A DNA stretch of 64,000 bases from Clostridiales bacterium (GCA_022508485.1 JAFLVD010000009.1:2771-66770), one strand, 5' to 3'. Positions 15,463 through 22,913 are shown, counted from the stretch's first letter. A program made the numbers and translations. Notes: generated by a model not told the origin, from the sequence alone.

Positions 15463-16200
15463 TTATTTTGATTTTTTGATGTCGCATTGAAGCTTTGCGT
15501 AGATGCCGAGCGCCGCCGCGACCGAGGCGTTAAGCGAGTTTATTTTGCCGCGCATGGGAAGCGACAGCACGCCGTCGCACAGCTCGCGCGTAAGACGGGA
15601 CACGCCCTTACCTTCCGCGCCGACCACGAGCGCCACAGCGCCCGAGAGGTCCTCGGCGTAGATGTCATGCCCGTCCATGTCGAGCGCATACACCCAAACG
15701 CCTTTGCTTTTAAGCTCGCGAATCGCGTCGTTTATATTGACTACGCGGACTACCTTTACGTATTCCGCCGCGCCCTCCGCCACTTTTATGACGGTGTCGT
15801 TTACGGGCGCCACTCTGTTTTTGCCGATAATTACGCCGTGCACTCCGCCGCACTCGCACGAACGAAGTATACTGCCGAAGTTGTGCGGATCCTCTATTCC
15901 GTCGAGGATTACCGCAAACGGCGGAACTTCCTCGGCGCTTGCTCGCTCGAATATGTCGTCAAGCTCTGCGTACTCGAAGTCCACCGCATACCCGATACAG
16001 CCCTGGTGCCTTGCGCCTTCCGCCGCGCGGTCGAGCGCCTTTTTGTCGCAGAACCTTACGGTAACGCCGACTTTTTTGGCACGGTCCAGTATTTCCGTTA
16101 CTCTGTCGTCGTGCGCGCCGCCCGACAGTAGCTCTATCTTATTAAAGCCGCCGCCGCTTTTAAGCCGTTCGAGAACGGCGTTTTTGCCGAAGATTTTTAT
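15463..16200 (-). CDS. rlmB: 23S rRNA 2'-O-methyltransferase RlmB-type, apparent ATA start
   Basis: This SPOUT methyltransferase of the TrmH/RlmB family would methylate a guanosine ribose in 23S rRNA. The C-terminal catalytic part has family motifs DGIEDPHNFGSILRS, ALVVGAEGKGVSR and LPMRGKINSLNASVAAAL. The open frame extends upstream of the first conventional start (GTG 15984) through a well-conserved N-terminal substrate-binding domain. That domain opens KIFGKNAVLERLKSG and ends with the family motif RHQG just before the GTG. The only initiation-like codons before the upstream in-frame stop are ATA at 16200 and ATC six bases later. AAAGGGTG sits 7 nt before the ATA. Starting there gives 245 residues, the normal family length. 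The ATA overlaps the thyX stop codon. Frameshift, sequencing error or non-AUG initiation remain possible. Confidence 0.85.
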   Translation of the reverse strand: MKIFGKNAVLERLKSGGGFNKIELLSGGAHDDRVTEILDRAKKVGVTVRFCDKKALDRAAEGARHQGCIGYAVDFEYAELDDIFERASAEEVPPFAVILDGIEDPHNFGSILRSCECGGVHGVIIGKNRVAPVNDTVIKVAEGAAEYVKVVRVVNINDAIRELKSKGVWVYALDMDGHDIYAEDLSGAVALVVGAEGKGVSRLTRELCDGVLSLPMRGKINSLNASVAAALGIYAKLQCDIKKSK

Positions 16201-16937
16201 TTTTTAGCACCCTTTGCTTTTTTTAAAAGCTCGTCGCGCTTAATCGCGACTTCCTTAGCCTTGCCGCACGACTTGTTGCCCTCGGGGCATGCGCCGCGAA
16301 GGCACCCCGGTCCGCATTCCTTAAAGAGGTTGGGCGCGACCTTTAACGCTTCCTCAAACATGAGCCACGCCACGTTGCGTATTTCCCACTGTGCGCGGTT
16401 GCAGCAGCGAAGCTCGAAAAAGTGCATAAGCTCGCGCGCGTTCATGGTTACGACCATTTTGGTTTCGCACGCATTGGGAAGAATGAAGCGCGCGTCCTCG
16501 TTGGATTTTTCGCCCCTGCCGAGCGCCGCCTGCCAGTCTCGGTACCAGTCCATAATAGTGTCCATCTGACCCTTGAACCTGGCGACCGCCGCCGCGCCGA
16601 GATCTTCGATTGCCGGGGGAATAACAAAGTTGAACGAGTCCTCGGAAACGTAGCGCTGCGACCGCACCGAGAACGACGCTATTCTGTGCCGCGTGATTTG
16701 CGCGAGGAAGCTTCTCGACACGCCCTCGATAGTAAAGGTGAACGACGCGTGCTCGATAGGAGAAAGATGCCCCATTTCTATAAGCTTACTTATAAACTTG
16801 GAATTGTCTTTGGCAAGAATGTTTTCGGTAAGTTCGGGTAGCTCGGACTCGGAATAGCACAGCTTTGCCGCGAGCGCGACCGTCGCTTCGGGATCGGTCG
16901 TGTAGCGTATGAGAGTTACTTTGGGTGAAACCTTCAT
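16197..16937 (-). CDS. thyX: FAD-dependent thymidylate synthase
   Basis: ThyX makes dTMP from dUMP using methylenetetrahydrofolate, NADPH and FAD. The 246-residue protein has the diagnostic RHRxxSxxxxSxR signature at residues 83-95 (RHRIASFSVRSQR). It also has the conserved GHLSPIEHASFTF segment near residue 56 and the C-terminal ARELMHFFELR block near residue 167. A Cys-rich tail (CGPGCLRGACPEGNKSC) is seen in some clostridial homologues. Its start overlaps the mrnC stop (TAATG). Its own stop overlaps the apparent rlmB start. A GAP-free operon mrnC-thyX-rlmB is common in Clostridia. Confidence 0.97.
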   Translation of the reverse strand: MKVSPKVTLIRYTTDPEATVALAAKLCYSESELPELTENILAKDNSKFISKLIEMGHLSPIEHASFTFTIEGVSRSFLAQITRHRIASFSVRSQRYVSEDSFNFVIPPAIEDLGAAAVARFKGQMDTIMDWYRDWQAALGRGEKSNEDARFILPNACETKMVVTMNARELMHFFELRCCNRAQWEIRNVAWLMFEEALKVAPNLFKECGPGCLRGACPEGNKSCGKAKEVAIKRDELLKKAKGAKK

Positions 16938-17332
16938 TATTTATCGTCCTCTTTTACTTGTTGTTTTTCGTCGTAAACCTTAATTGCGAGAGACAGCAGC
17001 TCGTCGCGCCGCGCGTAGTTTTCGGTAAGCTCGAGATAGCCTATAACCGACTCGAACGCCGTTGCCTTATGATAGTCGGCAGGCGACGCCGCTTTTGCCC
17101 GGGAATGAAGATGCGCGTTTTTTGCGCGCCGCGCCAACTCAAGCTCTTCGTCGGTGAATAGCCCTTGTTCTACAAGCGCGTCGAACACCGCCGCCTGAGC
17201 TTTGGCGTTGACGTACTTACTCGTCTTTTGGTGAAGGGTGTACTGACCGTATCCGCATTCCACCGTTTTGCGCCGTATATACAACGTATGTACCGCGTCT
17301 CCGACAAAGGCAAGCGCCGTCGGGGCAAGCAT
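16937..17332 (-). CDS. mrnC: Mini-ribonuclease III
   Basis: MrnC is a catalytic-domain-only RNase III that matures 23S rRNA ends in Firmicutes. The product has the RNase III signature ALAFVGDAVHTLYIR at its N-terminus, YVNAKAQAAVFDAL, and a second acidic motif HKATAFESVIGYLEL, which supplies catalytic Glu/Asp residues. There is no dsRBD, as expected. I place the start at ATG 17332, which has GAGG 5 nt upstream (131 residues). A GTG at 17353 would add seven residues and lies only 6 nt after a TATAAT box, so initiation there would be leaderless. It is the first gene of the five-gene operon to gpmI. Confidence 0.92.
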   Translation of the reverse strand: MLAPTALAFVGDAVHTLYIRRKTVECGYGQYTLHQKTSKYVNAKAQAAVFDALVEQGLFTDEELELARRAKNAHLHSRAKAASPADYHKATAFESVIGYLELTENYARRDELLSLAIKVYDEKQQVKEDDK

Positions 17333-17359
17333 GTCCGCCTCGTGTTTTTCCACACTTTA

Positions 17360-17388
17360 ATTATACCCCCCACAAGAATATAAGTCAA
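17360..17388 (-). promoter_or_regulatory. Sigma-A promoter of mrnC operon
   Basis: TTGACT (17388-17383), 17-bp spacer containing six G, TATAAT (17365-17360). The predicted transcript start lies at about 17353, some 21 nt before ATG 17332. Confidence 0.85.
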
Positions 17389-17459
17389 GGAATTAAAGGC
17401 GCAAGCGGCTAAAAGAATATCGAATAGATAAAATGTAAATGTTAAACGCGGCTATATAA

Positions 17460-17490
17460 ATAAAAAAGACCGCATCGCGGTCCTTAATTT
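17460..17490. terminator. Terminator downstream of nrdG
   Basis: GGACCGC-GAT-GCGGTC followed by TTTTTTA on the minus strand, and T-rich sequence on the plus strand as well. It lies 70 nt after the nrdG stop, with a repeat between. Confidence 0.75.
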
Positions 17491-17556
17491 TTTATCTCTT
17501 ATCTATTCAATCTTATCTCTTATCTTAGCCGCCGCAGGCGGCACTTTTAGGCGGCG
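17487..17556. repeat. Intergenic ATCTCTTAT repeat with CGCAGGCGG hairpin
   Basis: Repeated TTATCTCTTATC units followed by GCCGCCGCAGGCGGC, which is related to the runs at 155-215 and to GCCGCCGCAGGCGGC at 37355-37369. Confidence 0.65.
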
Positions 17557-17558
17557 CA

Positions 17559-18263
17559 TCATTCCCCTCGTATCTCGACGCTTTTAACATACCTGCTCGC
17601 TATGTCCTTAAACCGTGTCATTTGACCTTCGGTGGGTTTACTCAGCGTTTTGGACGGAACGGTGTCGCGCATTGTAAAATACTGCAAAAAGTATTTTTGC
17701 GCGCCCGAAATAAGCCGCGCCGCATCTTCCATACTTTTATCGTCAAACAGCTCGGCGGCGACGGTCGTGCGGAACTCGTAGTCAACGCCCGAGTTCATAA
17801 TAATTTCAATCGACTTTTCTATCTTCGTTATATCGAACGCCGTTACGGGAAGGCCGATACTCTCGGGATAGCGCGCCGGCGAGTTTTTTATATCCATCGC
17901 CACGTAGTCGAGAAGATTTTTTTCGAAAAGCTCGGAAAGCCTGTCCGGGTTGTAGCCGTTCGTGTCCAGCTTGATTTTGTAGCCGAGCGCTTTTATATCG
18001 GCTATAAACCTGCCGAGGTCGGAATATATCGTCGGCTCGCCGCCCGTAATGCAAACGCCTTCGAGAACGCCCACGCGCTTATTTAAAAACGAAAAAATCT
18101 CTTTTTCGTCGTAAAACTCGACGGAAGGGGCGAGCAGCTCGCTGTTATGGCAGTACGGACAGCGGAAATTACAGCCGGGCACAAACAGCGTGCACGCAGT
18201 GTGTTCGGGGTAGTCGAGAAGAGTCAATTTTTGCAGTCCGCTTATTTTTATGTAGTTATCCAT
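17559..18263 (-). CDS. nrdG: Anaerobic ribonucleoside-triphosphate reductase activating protein (radical SAM)
   Basis: NrdG is a radical-SAM activase that installs the glycyl radical on the class III reductase NrdD, which supplies dNTPs without oxygen. The 234-residue protein has the [4Fe-4S] motif CNFRCPYC (Cys31, Cys35, Cys38), the GGEP motif near residue 76 (CITGGEPTIYSD), and an opening KISGLQKLTLLDYPEHTACTLF typical of this NrdG branch. nrdD is not adjacent, which is seen in other genomes. A perfect-hexamer sigma-A promoter lies 190 nt upstream. The long leader between them carries a strong secondary structure (18272-18430) ending right before the GAGGA Shine-Dalgarno sequence, which suggests regulation at RNA level. 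Confidence 0.88.
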   Translation of the reverse strand: MDNYIKISGLQKLTLLDYPEHTACTLFVPGCNFRCPYCHNSELLAPSVEFYDEKEIFSFLNKRVGVLEGVCITGGEPTIYSDLGRFIADIKALGYKIKLDTNGYNPDRLSELFEKNLLDYVAMDIKNSPARYPESIGLPVTAFDITKIEKSIEIIMNSGVDYEFRTTVAAELFDDKSMEDAARLISGAQKYFLQYFTMRDTVPSKTLSKPTEGQMTRFKDIASRYVKSVEIRGE

Positions 18264-18271
18264 GTTTCCTC

Positions 18272-18430
18272 AATAAGACTCGGCACTACACGCATTCTTG
18301 CTGTAAATTTACGCGCTACGTTCGTCTATGCGTTTTGCCGTAGGATTTCGGCTACGACCGCAACGCATATCCTTTATATCGCAAAAATTTCCGACGCTAC
18401 CTTGTCGCGTCGCTTGTGCCAAGTCTCATT
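18272..18430 (-). ncRNA. Structured leader RNA candidate upstream of nrdG (or MITE)
   Basis: On the nrdG strand the ends AAUGAGACUUGGCAC and GUGCCGAGUCUUAUU form 15 continuous pairs, including two G-U wobbles that would be C-A mismatches in RNA of the other strand. Inside are CGACGC/GCGUCG (9-nt loop), AUGCGUU/AACGCAU enclosing GUCGUAG/CUACGGC (8-nt loop), an AAAUUUUUGCG/CGCGUAAAUUU near-pairing that encloses them, and UACA/UGUA. The GAGGA ribosome-binding site of nrdG starts directly after the 3' arm. I do not recognise a known riboswitch; it lacks cobalamin-riboswitch core motifs. An alternative is a miniature inverted-repeat element. Confidence 0.6.
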
Positions 18431-18452
18431 CCCTCCGTGTGCTTTTAAGGTA

Positions 18453-18482
18453 ATTATACACGCGTCGAGGCGGTTTTGTCAA
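18453..18482 (-). promoter_or_regulatory. Sigma-A promoter of nrdG
   Basis: Perfect TTGACA (18482-18477), 18-bp spacer, perfect TATAAT (18458-18453). Transcription from it would include the entire structured leader. Confidence 0.85.
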
Positions 18483-18497
18483 TCGGAAGGCCTGCCT

Positions 18498-19487
18498 TTA
18501 ACCCTCGCGCTTTATCCGCCGCATAAGCCTTAGCCGCCCGAAAAACGAAATATCCATTCCCACGAGCGAATATTCGGCGAGCTTCGCCGCCGCGCAGAAG
18601 TTTTGCTCGTGCTCGAAAAAATGCGCACCCGAAAACATCGGCAGAGCGTGTGCCGGCGCTATTCTTTTAACCGAAAATCCGTTATCGAAGTTGGAGTCAA
18701 TTTTTACGGGCGCGTACGCCGCCGCGTCGCCGGGCGACGGCGGTAAGACGTTTTCAAAGCTGTCCGCAAGCGCGGCGTAGTTCTTTCGCGCGCGAGACAC
18801 CGTGGCTTCGAGCGAGTCGAAAAGCTCGAGGTTAAGCGCGGCGATATAGTTACTCATGCCGTAGTCGTAGTTTTCCCCGTCCGAATATCTAAGCCGCGTA
18901 AGCTCTTCCGCGCGCGAGATATCTTCTCCGCAAACGAGCGCCGCGCCGCTGCCCGGTATTCTTTTGTTAAGCCCGACGACGCCAAGCTCGCAGTTGCCGC
19001 CGCACGGCGCGCCCTTGTAGTCGCCGCCGAGCGCGTCGCACGCAATCTCAATCGCCGGCACGCCGTAGCTTGTAAGAAGGGGCAAAAGCGCGTCGTAGTC
19101 CGCGACCGCGCCGAACGCATTGTCGATAACGGCGGCGCGAGGCATTTTTTCCTGCACGCGGCACCACACAAGCGCCGTCTCGAGCGCCGAAACCGACATG
19201 CACCTATTTATAGGGTCGCTGTCTATAAACACCGGCACCGCGCCGATATTCAGCGCCGACCTTATATAGGGATAGTACGTGTACGTCGGCACGAGCACAT
19301 AGTCGCCGCTTTTTACGCCGCAAATTCTTAGCGCGGTGTGAAGCGCGGCGTCCGTCGAGCAAACGGCAAGCGTACTGCGACCGAAATACACGCTAAGTCT
19401 TTCCCTAAGCCGCATAACGAAGTCGTCGCCCGACAGCGCGTTGCACAGTGCGCCTGCTGCCCCACCGTATCTATCGAATAGCACCAT
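18498..19487 (-). CDS. DegT/DnrJ/EryC1-type PLP aminotransferase-like protein
   Basis: The 329-residue protein follows the DegT sugar-aminotransferase pattern. It has CSTDAALHTALRICGVKSGDYVLVPTYTYYP near residue 45, a PVFIDSDP strand, EIACDALGGDYKG near residue 148, and the PLP-lysine region VVGLNKRIPGSGAALV near residue 172. The last part with RARKNYAAL is also typical. It is shorter and more divergent than sugar-biosynthetic members and stands alone, without nucleotide-sugar genes. It is therefore an aminotransferase-fold protein of unknown substrate. No Shine-Dalgarno sequence is seen; CATACTAA ends 4 nt before the ATG. Confidence 0.7.
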   Translation of the reverse strand: MVLFDRYGGAAGALCNALSGDDFVMRLRERLSVYFGRSTLAVCSTDAALHTALRICGVKSGDYVLVPTYTYYPYIRSALNIGAVPVFIDSDPINRCMSVSALETALVWCRVQEKMPRAAVIDNAFGAVADYDALLPLLTSYGVPAIEIACDALGGDYKGAPCGGNCELGVVGLNKRIPGSGAALVCGEDISRAEELTRLRYSDGENYDYGMSNYIAALNLELFDSLEATVSRARKNYAALADSFENVLPPSPGDAAAYAPVKIDSNFDNGFSVKRIAPAHALPMFSGAHFFEHEQNFCAAAKLAEYSLVGMDISFFGRLRLMRRIKREG

Positions 19488-19491
19488 ACGC

Positions 19492-19499
19492 TTAGTATG
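19492..19499 (-). promoter_or_regulatory. Possible CATA-type (sporulation sigma) -10 before the DegT-like gene
   Basis: CATACTAA ends 4 nt before ATG 19487, with CTATTTT 14 nt upstream of it as a possible sigma-E-like -35. The same start-proximal arrangement occurs at spmA and yabP. Confidence 0.3.
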
Positions 19500-19707
19500 C
19501 GCCGCAACAGTCTAAAATAGTTAGATTTTTATGCGCCGTGCTATTGCAAAGTTTATACAACGCGACGAAAAGTTTTCGATTACGTTGGAGGCTTAACTGA
19601 AATATTTTATTGGTACATTCGAGAATTACGGAATACTATTCCATCACTCTCGCTGTTGCTGGACGAAAATTTAACTTTGTCTTTTTCCGTTTTTTACTCC
19701 GTAGTAC

Positions 19708-19736
19708 TTGTTTTGCTGTTAGTTTTTGTGTATAAT
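19708..19736 (+). promoter_or_regulatory. Sigma-A promoter of the lipoprotein-like gene
   Basis: TTGTTT, 17-bp spacer, TATAAT (19731-19736). The transcript would start within or just at the beginning of the hairpin at 19738-19759. Confidence 0.6.
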
Positions 19737-19737
19737 A

Positions 19738-19759
19738 AATCCACCTTTGGAGGTGGATT
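19738..19759 (+). promoter_or_regulatory. Hairpin covering the ribosome-binding site
   Basis: AATCCACCT-TTGG-AGGTGGATT is a perfect 9-bp stem with a 4-nt loop. The Shine-Dalgarno GGAGG spans loop and 3' arm, and the GTG start follows immediately. Folding would hide the site, as in thermosensor-like or 5'-stem-loop control. Confidence 0.55.
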
Positions 19760-20470
19760 GTGAAAAAAGCAAGTATTAAAAACATTTGCAGCATTGTAAG
19801 CGCGTCGCTTTGCGCGGTGTTCGCGATTGGTAACGCGGCATGTGGAATCAGCACCACCTCTATTGATGAATCACAAAATGAGCTTGCACTCTTACTTAGC
19901 AATTATCAACAGTCTTTCGAACTGTACGAAAAGGTCGAATCGGCGATTAAAGACGAAAAAGAAATCTACGGCAATGATCCTGTTATCGGAGACCTTTTGT
20001 TTATATGTGATTATACACTCGAAACAATTGTTACAGGTAAGGAAATCGTCTATACGCACATTGTAAAAGATAATGACCGATATGCCATAGAGATTAGGTT
20101 TACGGAAAGTGGCGCTTTAATGTTTGACGAGGTCGCCTCTTCATACAATGGTGAAACAGTAACCATTGCTGTGGAATGGTATGACTTTAAGGAAACGATT
20201 ATGTGTCCAACCGTTTATGCAACTACGAAGAATAAATCCATTCATATATATGGTAATCAATCGGAAGAAGACCTAATCAGAACGCAGTTTCGAATGGCTT
20301 TTGGCTATATTAGATACTCACTACCACGAGAGGCAGAAGAATATAACAGCAAGCGTGAATTGTATAACGTCTCGGGTTCTCTATTCCCTATCGAGCTTCC
20401 GACCGAAGCGCCGTTTACGGATGTGTCGGACTATATCGAAAAACTAAAAGAAATCGGTTTTAATATATAA
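19760..20470 (+). CDS. Probable secreted or lipid-anchored protein, unknown function
   Basis: The 236-residue protein starts with a basic then hydrophobic signal sequence (MKKASIKNICSIVSASLCAVFAIGNAACG), with a cysteine at position 28 preceded by NAA, a near-lipobox. The rest is hydrophilic, rich in Glu and Tyr, with beta-type segments (TVTIAVEWYDFKETI) and no recognised domain. Codon use is more AT-rich than in flanking genes, which may indicate recent acquisition. The start is GTG with GGAGGTG upstream, embedded in a hairpin. It is monocistronic between two gene-free stretches. Confidence 0.7.
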   Translation: MKKASIKNICSIVSASLCAVFAIGNAACGISTTSIDESQNELALLLSNYQQSFELYEKVESAIKDEKEIYGNDPVIGDLLFICDYTLETIVTGKEIVYTHIVKDNDRYAIEIRFTESGALMFDEVASSYNGETVTIAVEWYDFKETIMCPTVYATTKNKSIHIYGNQSEEDLIRTQFRMAFGYIRYSLPREAEEYNSKRELYNVSGSLFPIELPTEAPFTDVSDYIEKLKEIGFNI

Positions 20471-20774
20471 ACGCCGGATAGATATACCATTCCTTTGTTT
20501 TATTCCTCATTACCATAATTCCCAACGTTACGAACAATGCACGGAGATTTGTTTTCCCCGTCATCCTCGTATAAAACGGCATACTTATTTATTTCTATTT
20601 TAAGGGCTGTATCGGTTGTGGCAGACGGCGCCGGTCTGTTCACCGTCAATTATAAATACAGAAAAGTCGCTTTAAAAATACTAATTCTAATTTAGTTTAA
20701 TCTTCAATTTTATATGCAACAAAAAACTCTCGGGATTATCCGAGAGCTTTTTTATTTTTTGTATTATTTAATTA
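20471..20774. other. Gene-free interval before the rplQ end
   Basis: Apart from the terminator at 20718-20757 I see no gene, repeat or promoter of note here; the DNA is AT-rich. Confidence 0.6.
20718..20757. terminator. Terminator of the ribosomal protein superoperon
   Basis: CTCTCGG/CCGAGAG stem with a 6-nt loop and T-runs on both strands, just after the rplQ stop on the minus strand. Confidence 0.9.
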
Positions 20775-21284
20775 TTACACCAACTCGACGAGGGCTTCCT
20801 CTGCGCCGTCGCCGCGACGAGGGCCGAGCTTTAATACACGGGTATAGCCGCCCTGCTGATTGGTGTCGTGATTGCGCTGGGAATACTTAATCGCATACAC
20901 GTTGAAGATTTTCTCGACAAGCGGATGCCGGATATCCTTAGTGCGCTCACGGAATGCCGGCGCGGTCTCGTCGGGCTTTCTTACTTCGGGCGGATCGTAC
21001 ACGACCGCCATAATCTTACGGCGCGCGGCGAGGCGCTTTTCGCCGTCGAGAATGGTTTCTATCTCGATGGGCTTGCCCTTTTTGTCGACGCCCTTTTTGA
21101 CCGTCTTTTTAACGTCGAGAACGGTGTCCACGGCGAGCTGAATAAGCCCGTCGGCAATGCGCTGAACTTCCTTAGCGCGCGCGTAGGTTGTCGTTATCTT
21201 GCCGTTCCACAGCAGCGCGGTTACCTGGCTTCTGAGCAGTGCGTTGCGCTGATCGGTGGGTAGGGAAAGTTTTCTCTGTTCCAT
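20775..21284 (-). CDS. rplQ: 50S ribosomal protein L17 with insertion
   Basis: L17 lies on the large subunit near the polypeptide exit region. The N-terminal part (LPTDQRNALLRSQVTALLWNGKITTTYARAKEVQRIAD) and the C-terminal GGYTRVLKLGPRRGDGAEEALVELV are canonical. At 169 residues the protein is about 45-50 longer than typical L17. The extra segment lies between residues about 58 and 115 and contains VKKGVDKKGKPIEIETILDGEK-type sequence and DPPEVRKPDETAPAF. It is the last gene of the superoperon, 18 nt after rpoA. Confidence 0.95.
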   Translation of the reverse strand: MEQRKLSLPTDQRNALLRSQVTALLWNGKITTTYARAKEVQRIADGLIQLAVDTVLDVKKTVKKGVDKKGKPIEIETILDGEKRLAARRKIMAVVYDPPEVRKPDETAPAFRERTKDIRHPLVEKIFNVYAIKYSQRNHDTNQQGGYTRVLKLGPRRGDGAEEALVELV

Positions 21285-21302
21285 TTCGAATTAGTCTCCT
21301 TA

Positions 21303-22256
21303 TTAGTCTTCCGACGCTTTGAGGTCAAGCCCGAAAGTGCGAAGCTTTGCGATAACCTCGTCGAGCGATTTCCTGCCGAGGTTGCGAACCTTGAGCATGT
21401 CCTCTTCGGTCTTGCGCGTAAGGTCGGCAACGGTATGAATGCCGGCGCGCTTCAAGCAGTTGTAGCTTCTTACCGAAAGGTCCATGTCCTCGATGTTCAT
21501 TTCGAGCACTTTCTGCTGACGGTCCTCCGAGCGCGAAACGAGTATGTCCATACCCGATATCGTATCGGACAGCGCGACGAAGAGCTTAACGTGGTCTTCG
21601 AGCGCCTTAGCCGCAAGCGACAGAACGTCTTTTGCGGACAGCGAGCCGTCGGTCTTTACGTTTATCGTCAGTTTGTCGAAGTCCATGGACTGGCCGACGC
21701 GAGTCGGGTCTACGGAATACGACGCGAACTTGACGGGGGTGAAAATTGCGTCGATGGGGATATAGCCGATGGGACGGTTGGGGTCCTTAAGGTTGTCCGC
21801 AACGACGTAGCCTCTGCCCTTTCCTACGTACAGCGTCATGTCGAGCTTGGCGCCGGCGTCGAGCGTGCACAAATACAGGTCGGGGTTGAGAATGTCGATT
21901 TCGGGATCCACGTCGATATCCGCGGCGGTTACGACGCCTGCGGTGCTCTTGGTGAGGTGAAGCTCTTTTACGAGCGTCTTGTCGGAATAATTGGCTTTAA
22001 GGTTAAGCGATTTAAGATTAAGAATAATCTCGGTAACGTCTTCCTTAACGCCTTTTATTGTCGAAAACTCGTGGTCGACGCCCTCGATCATAATACCTAT
22101 GACCGCCGCGCCGGGGAGATTGGAGAGCAGCACACGACGCAGAGCGTTGCCGAGCGTGTGGCCGTAGCCGCGCTCGAGCGGCTCGATAACGAACTTTCCG
22201 GTGCGATAGCTGTCCGTCTCTTCCAAAGTGATTTTCGGCATTTCGATTTCCATCAT
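21303..22256 (-). CDS. rpoA: RNA polymerase subunit alpha
   Basis: The 317-residue alpha subunit nucleates RNA polymerase assembly and contacts upstream promoter DNA and activators. The N-terminal dimerisation domain (GYGHTLGNALRRVLLSNLPGAAV) and the C-terminal domain (LDLSVRSYNCLKRAGIHTVADLTRKTEEDMLKVRNLGRKSLDEV) are complete. It lies between rpsD and rplQ as in the usual alpha operon, 17 nt after rpsD. Confidence 0.98.
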   Translation of the reverse strand: MMEIEMPKITLEETDSYRTGKFVIEPLERGYGHTLGNALRRVLLSNLPGAAVIGIMIEGVDHEFSTIKGVKEDVTEIILNLKSLNLKANYSDKTLVKELHLTKSTAGVVTAADIDVDPEIDILNPDLYLCTLDAGAKLDMTLYVGKGRGYVVADNLKDPNRPIGYIPIDAIFTPVKFASYSVDPTRVGQSMDFDKLTINVKTDGSLSAKDVLSLAAKALEDHVKLFVALSDTISGMDILVSRSEDRQQKVLEMNIEDMDLSVRSYNCLKRAGIHTVADLTRKTEEDMLKVRNLGRKSLDEVIAKLRTFGLDLKASED

Positions 22257-22273
22257 AGGGCGTAATCTCCTTA

Positions 22274-22894
22274 TTACTTAGAGTACAACTCAACGATGAG
22301 CTGTTCGTTGATGTTAAGATCGATATCGTCGCGCTTGGGATTGTCGACAATCTTGCCGACAAAGGTTTCGGTGTCGAACGTAAGCCACTTGGGCATGACT
22401 ATCTTCGCGCCGCGAAGCTCTTTAAAGAGCGCGTTGTCGCGGCTCGTCTCTTTAACGGAAATCTCGTCGCCCAGCTTTACCTCGTACGAGGGAATGTCGA
22501 CGCGCTTGCCGTTTACGAGAATGTGGCCGTGGTTAACGATCTGGCGCGACATCTTTCTCGAAGCGCCGATGCCCATGCGGTACACAACGTTGTCAAGCCG
22601 CTTTTCGAGCATGGCGAGCATGTTCTCGCCGGTAACGCCCTTGCTCGCTTCCGCGCGCTCGTAGTAGTGGTGGAACTGCTTTTCGAGCACGCCGTAAGCG
22701 CGCTTAACCTTTTGTTTTTCGCGAAGCTGAGTATTGTACTCGCTGTTTTTGCGGCGCATGTTGGCGTGCGGTCCCGGAGGGACGGGGCGACGTTCCATAG
22801 CGCACTTTTTCGATACGCAGCGCTCGCCTTTAAGGAACAGCTTTTGTCCTTCCCTGCGGCACTGTCTGCAATCTGCACAAATATTTCTTGCCAT
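22274..22894 (-). CDS. rpsD: 30S ribosomal protein S4, zinc-binding form
   Basis: S4 is a primary 16S rRNA-binding assembly protein. The 206-residue protein has the S4 RNA-binding domain (LEKRLDNVVYRMGIGASRKMSRQIVNHGHILVNGK). Its N-terminal cysteines (CADCRQC and CVSKKC) indicate the zinc-binding C+ form. It is in the alpha operon, 19 nt after rpsK. Confidence 0.97.
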   Translation of the reverse strand: MARNICADCRQCRREGQKLFLKGERCVSKKCAMERRPVPPGPHANMRRKNSEYNTQLREKQKVKRAYGVLEKQFHHYYERAEASKGVTGENMLAMLEKRLDNVVYRMGIGASRKMSRQIVNHGHILVNGKRVDIPSYEVKLGDEISVKETSRDNALFKELRGAKIVMPKWLTFDTETFVGKIVDNPKRDDIDLNINEQLIVELYSK

Positions 22895-22913
22895 TGTCCT
22901 TGACCTCTCTTAA

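Noticed and set aside
15463..15984. rlmB as a truncated 173-residue methyltransferase starting at GTG 15984
   Set aside because: The upstream in-frame sequence encodes the conserved RHQG and N-terminal domain, so the gene is longer.
17351..17353. mrnC as a second leaderless GTG gene (TATAAT six bases before GTG 17353)
   Set aside because: An ATG 21 nt downstream (17332) has GAGG at ideal spacing and still includes the whole conserved domain, so ordinary initiation is more likely.
18401..18433. Leader peptide MRLGTSDATR in the nrdG leader
   Set aside because: The GGAGG is only two bases from the ATG and the frame lies inside the closing stem; there is no regulatory codon bias.
18264..18446. 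Cobalamin riboswitch for nrdG
   Set aside because: The conserved core segments of that riboswitch are not present.
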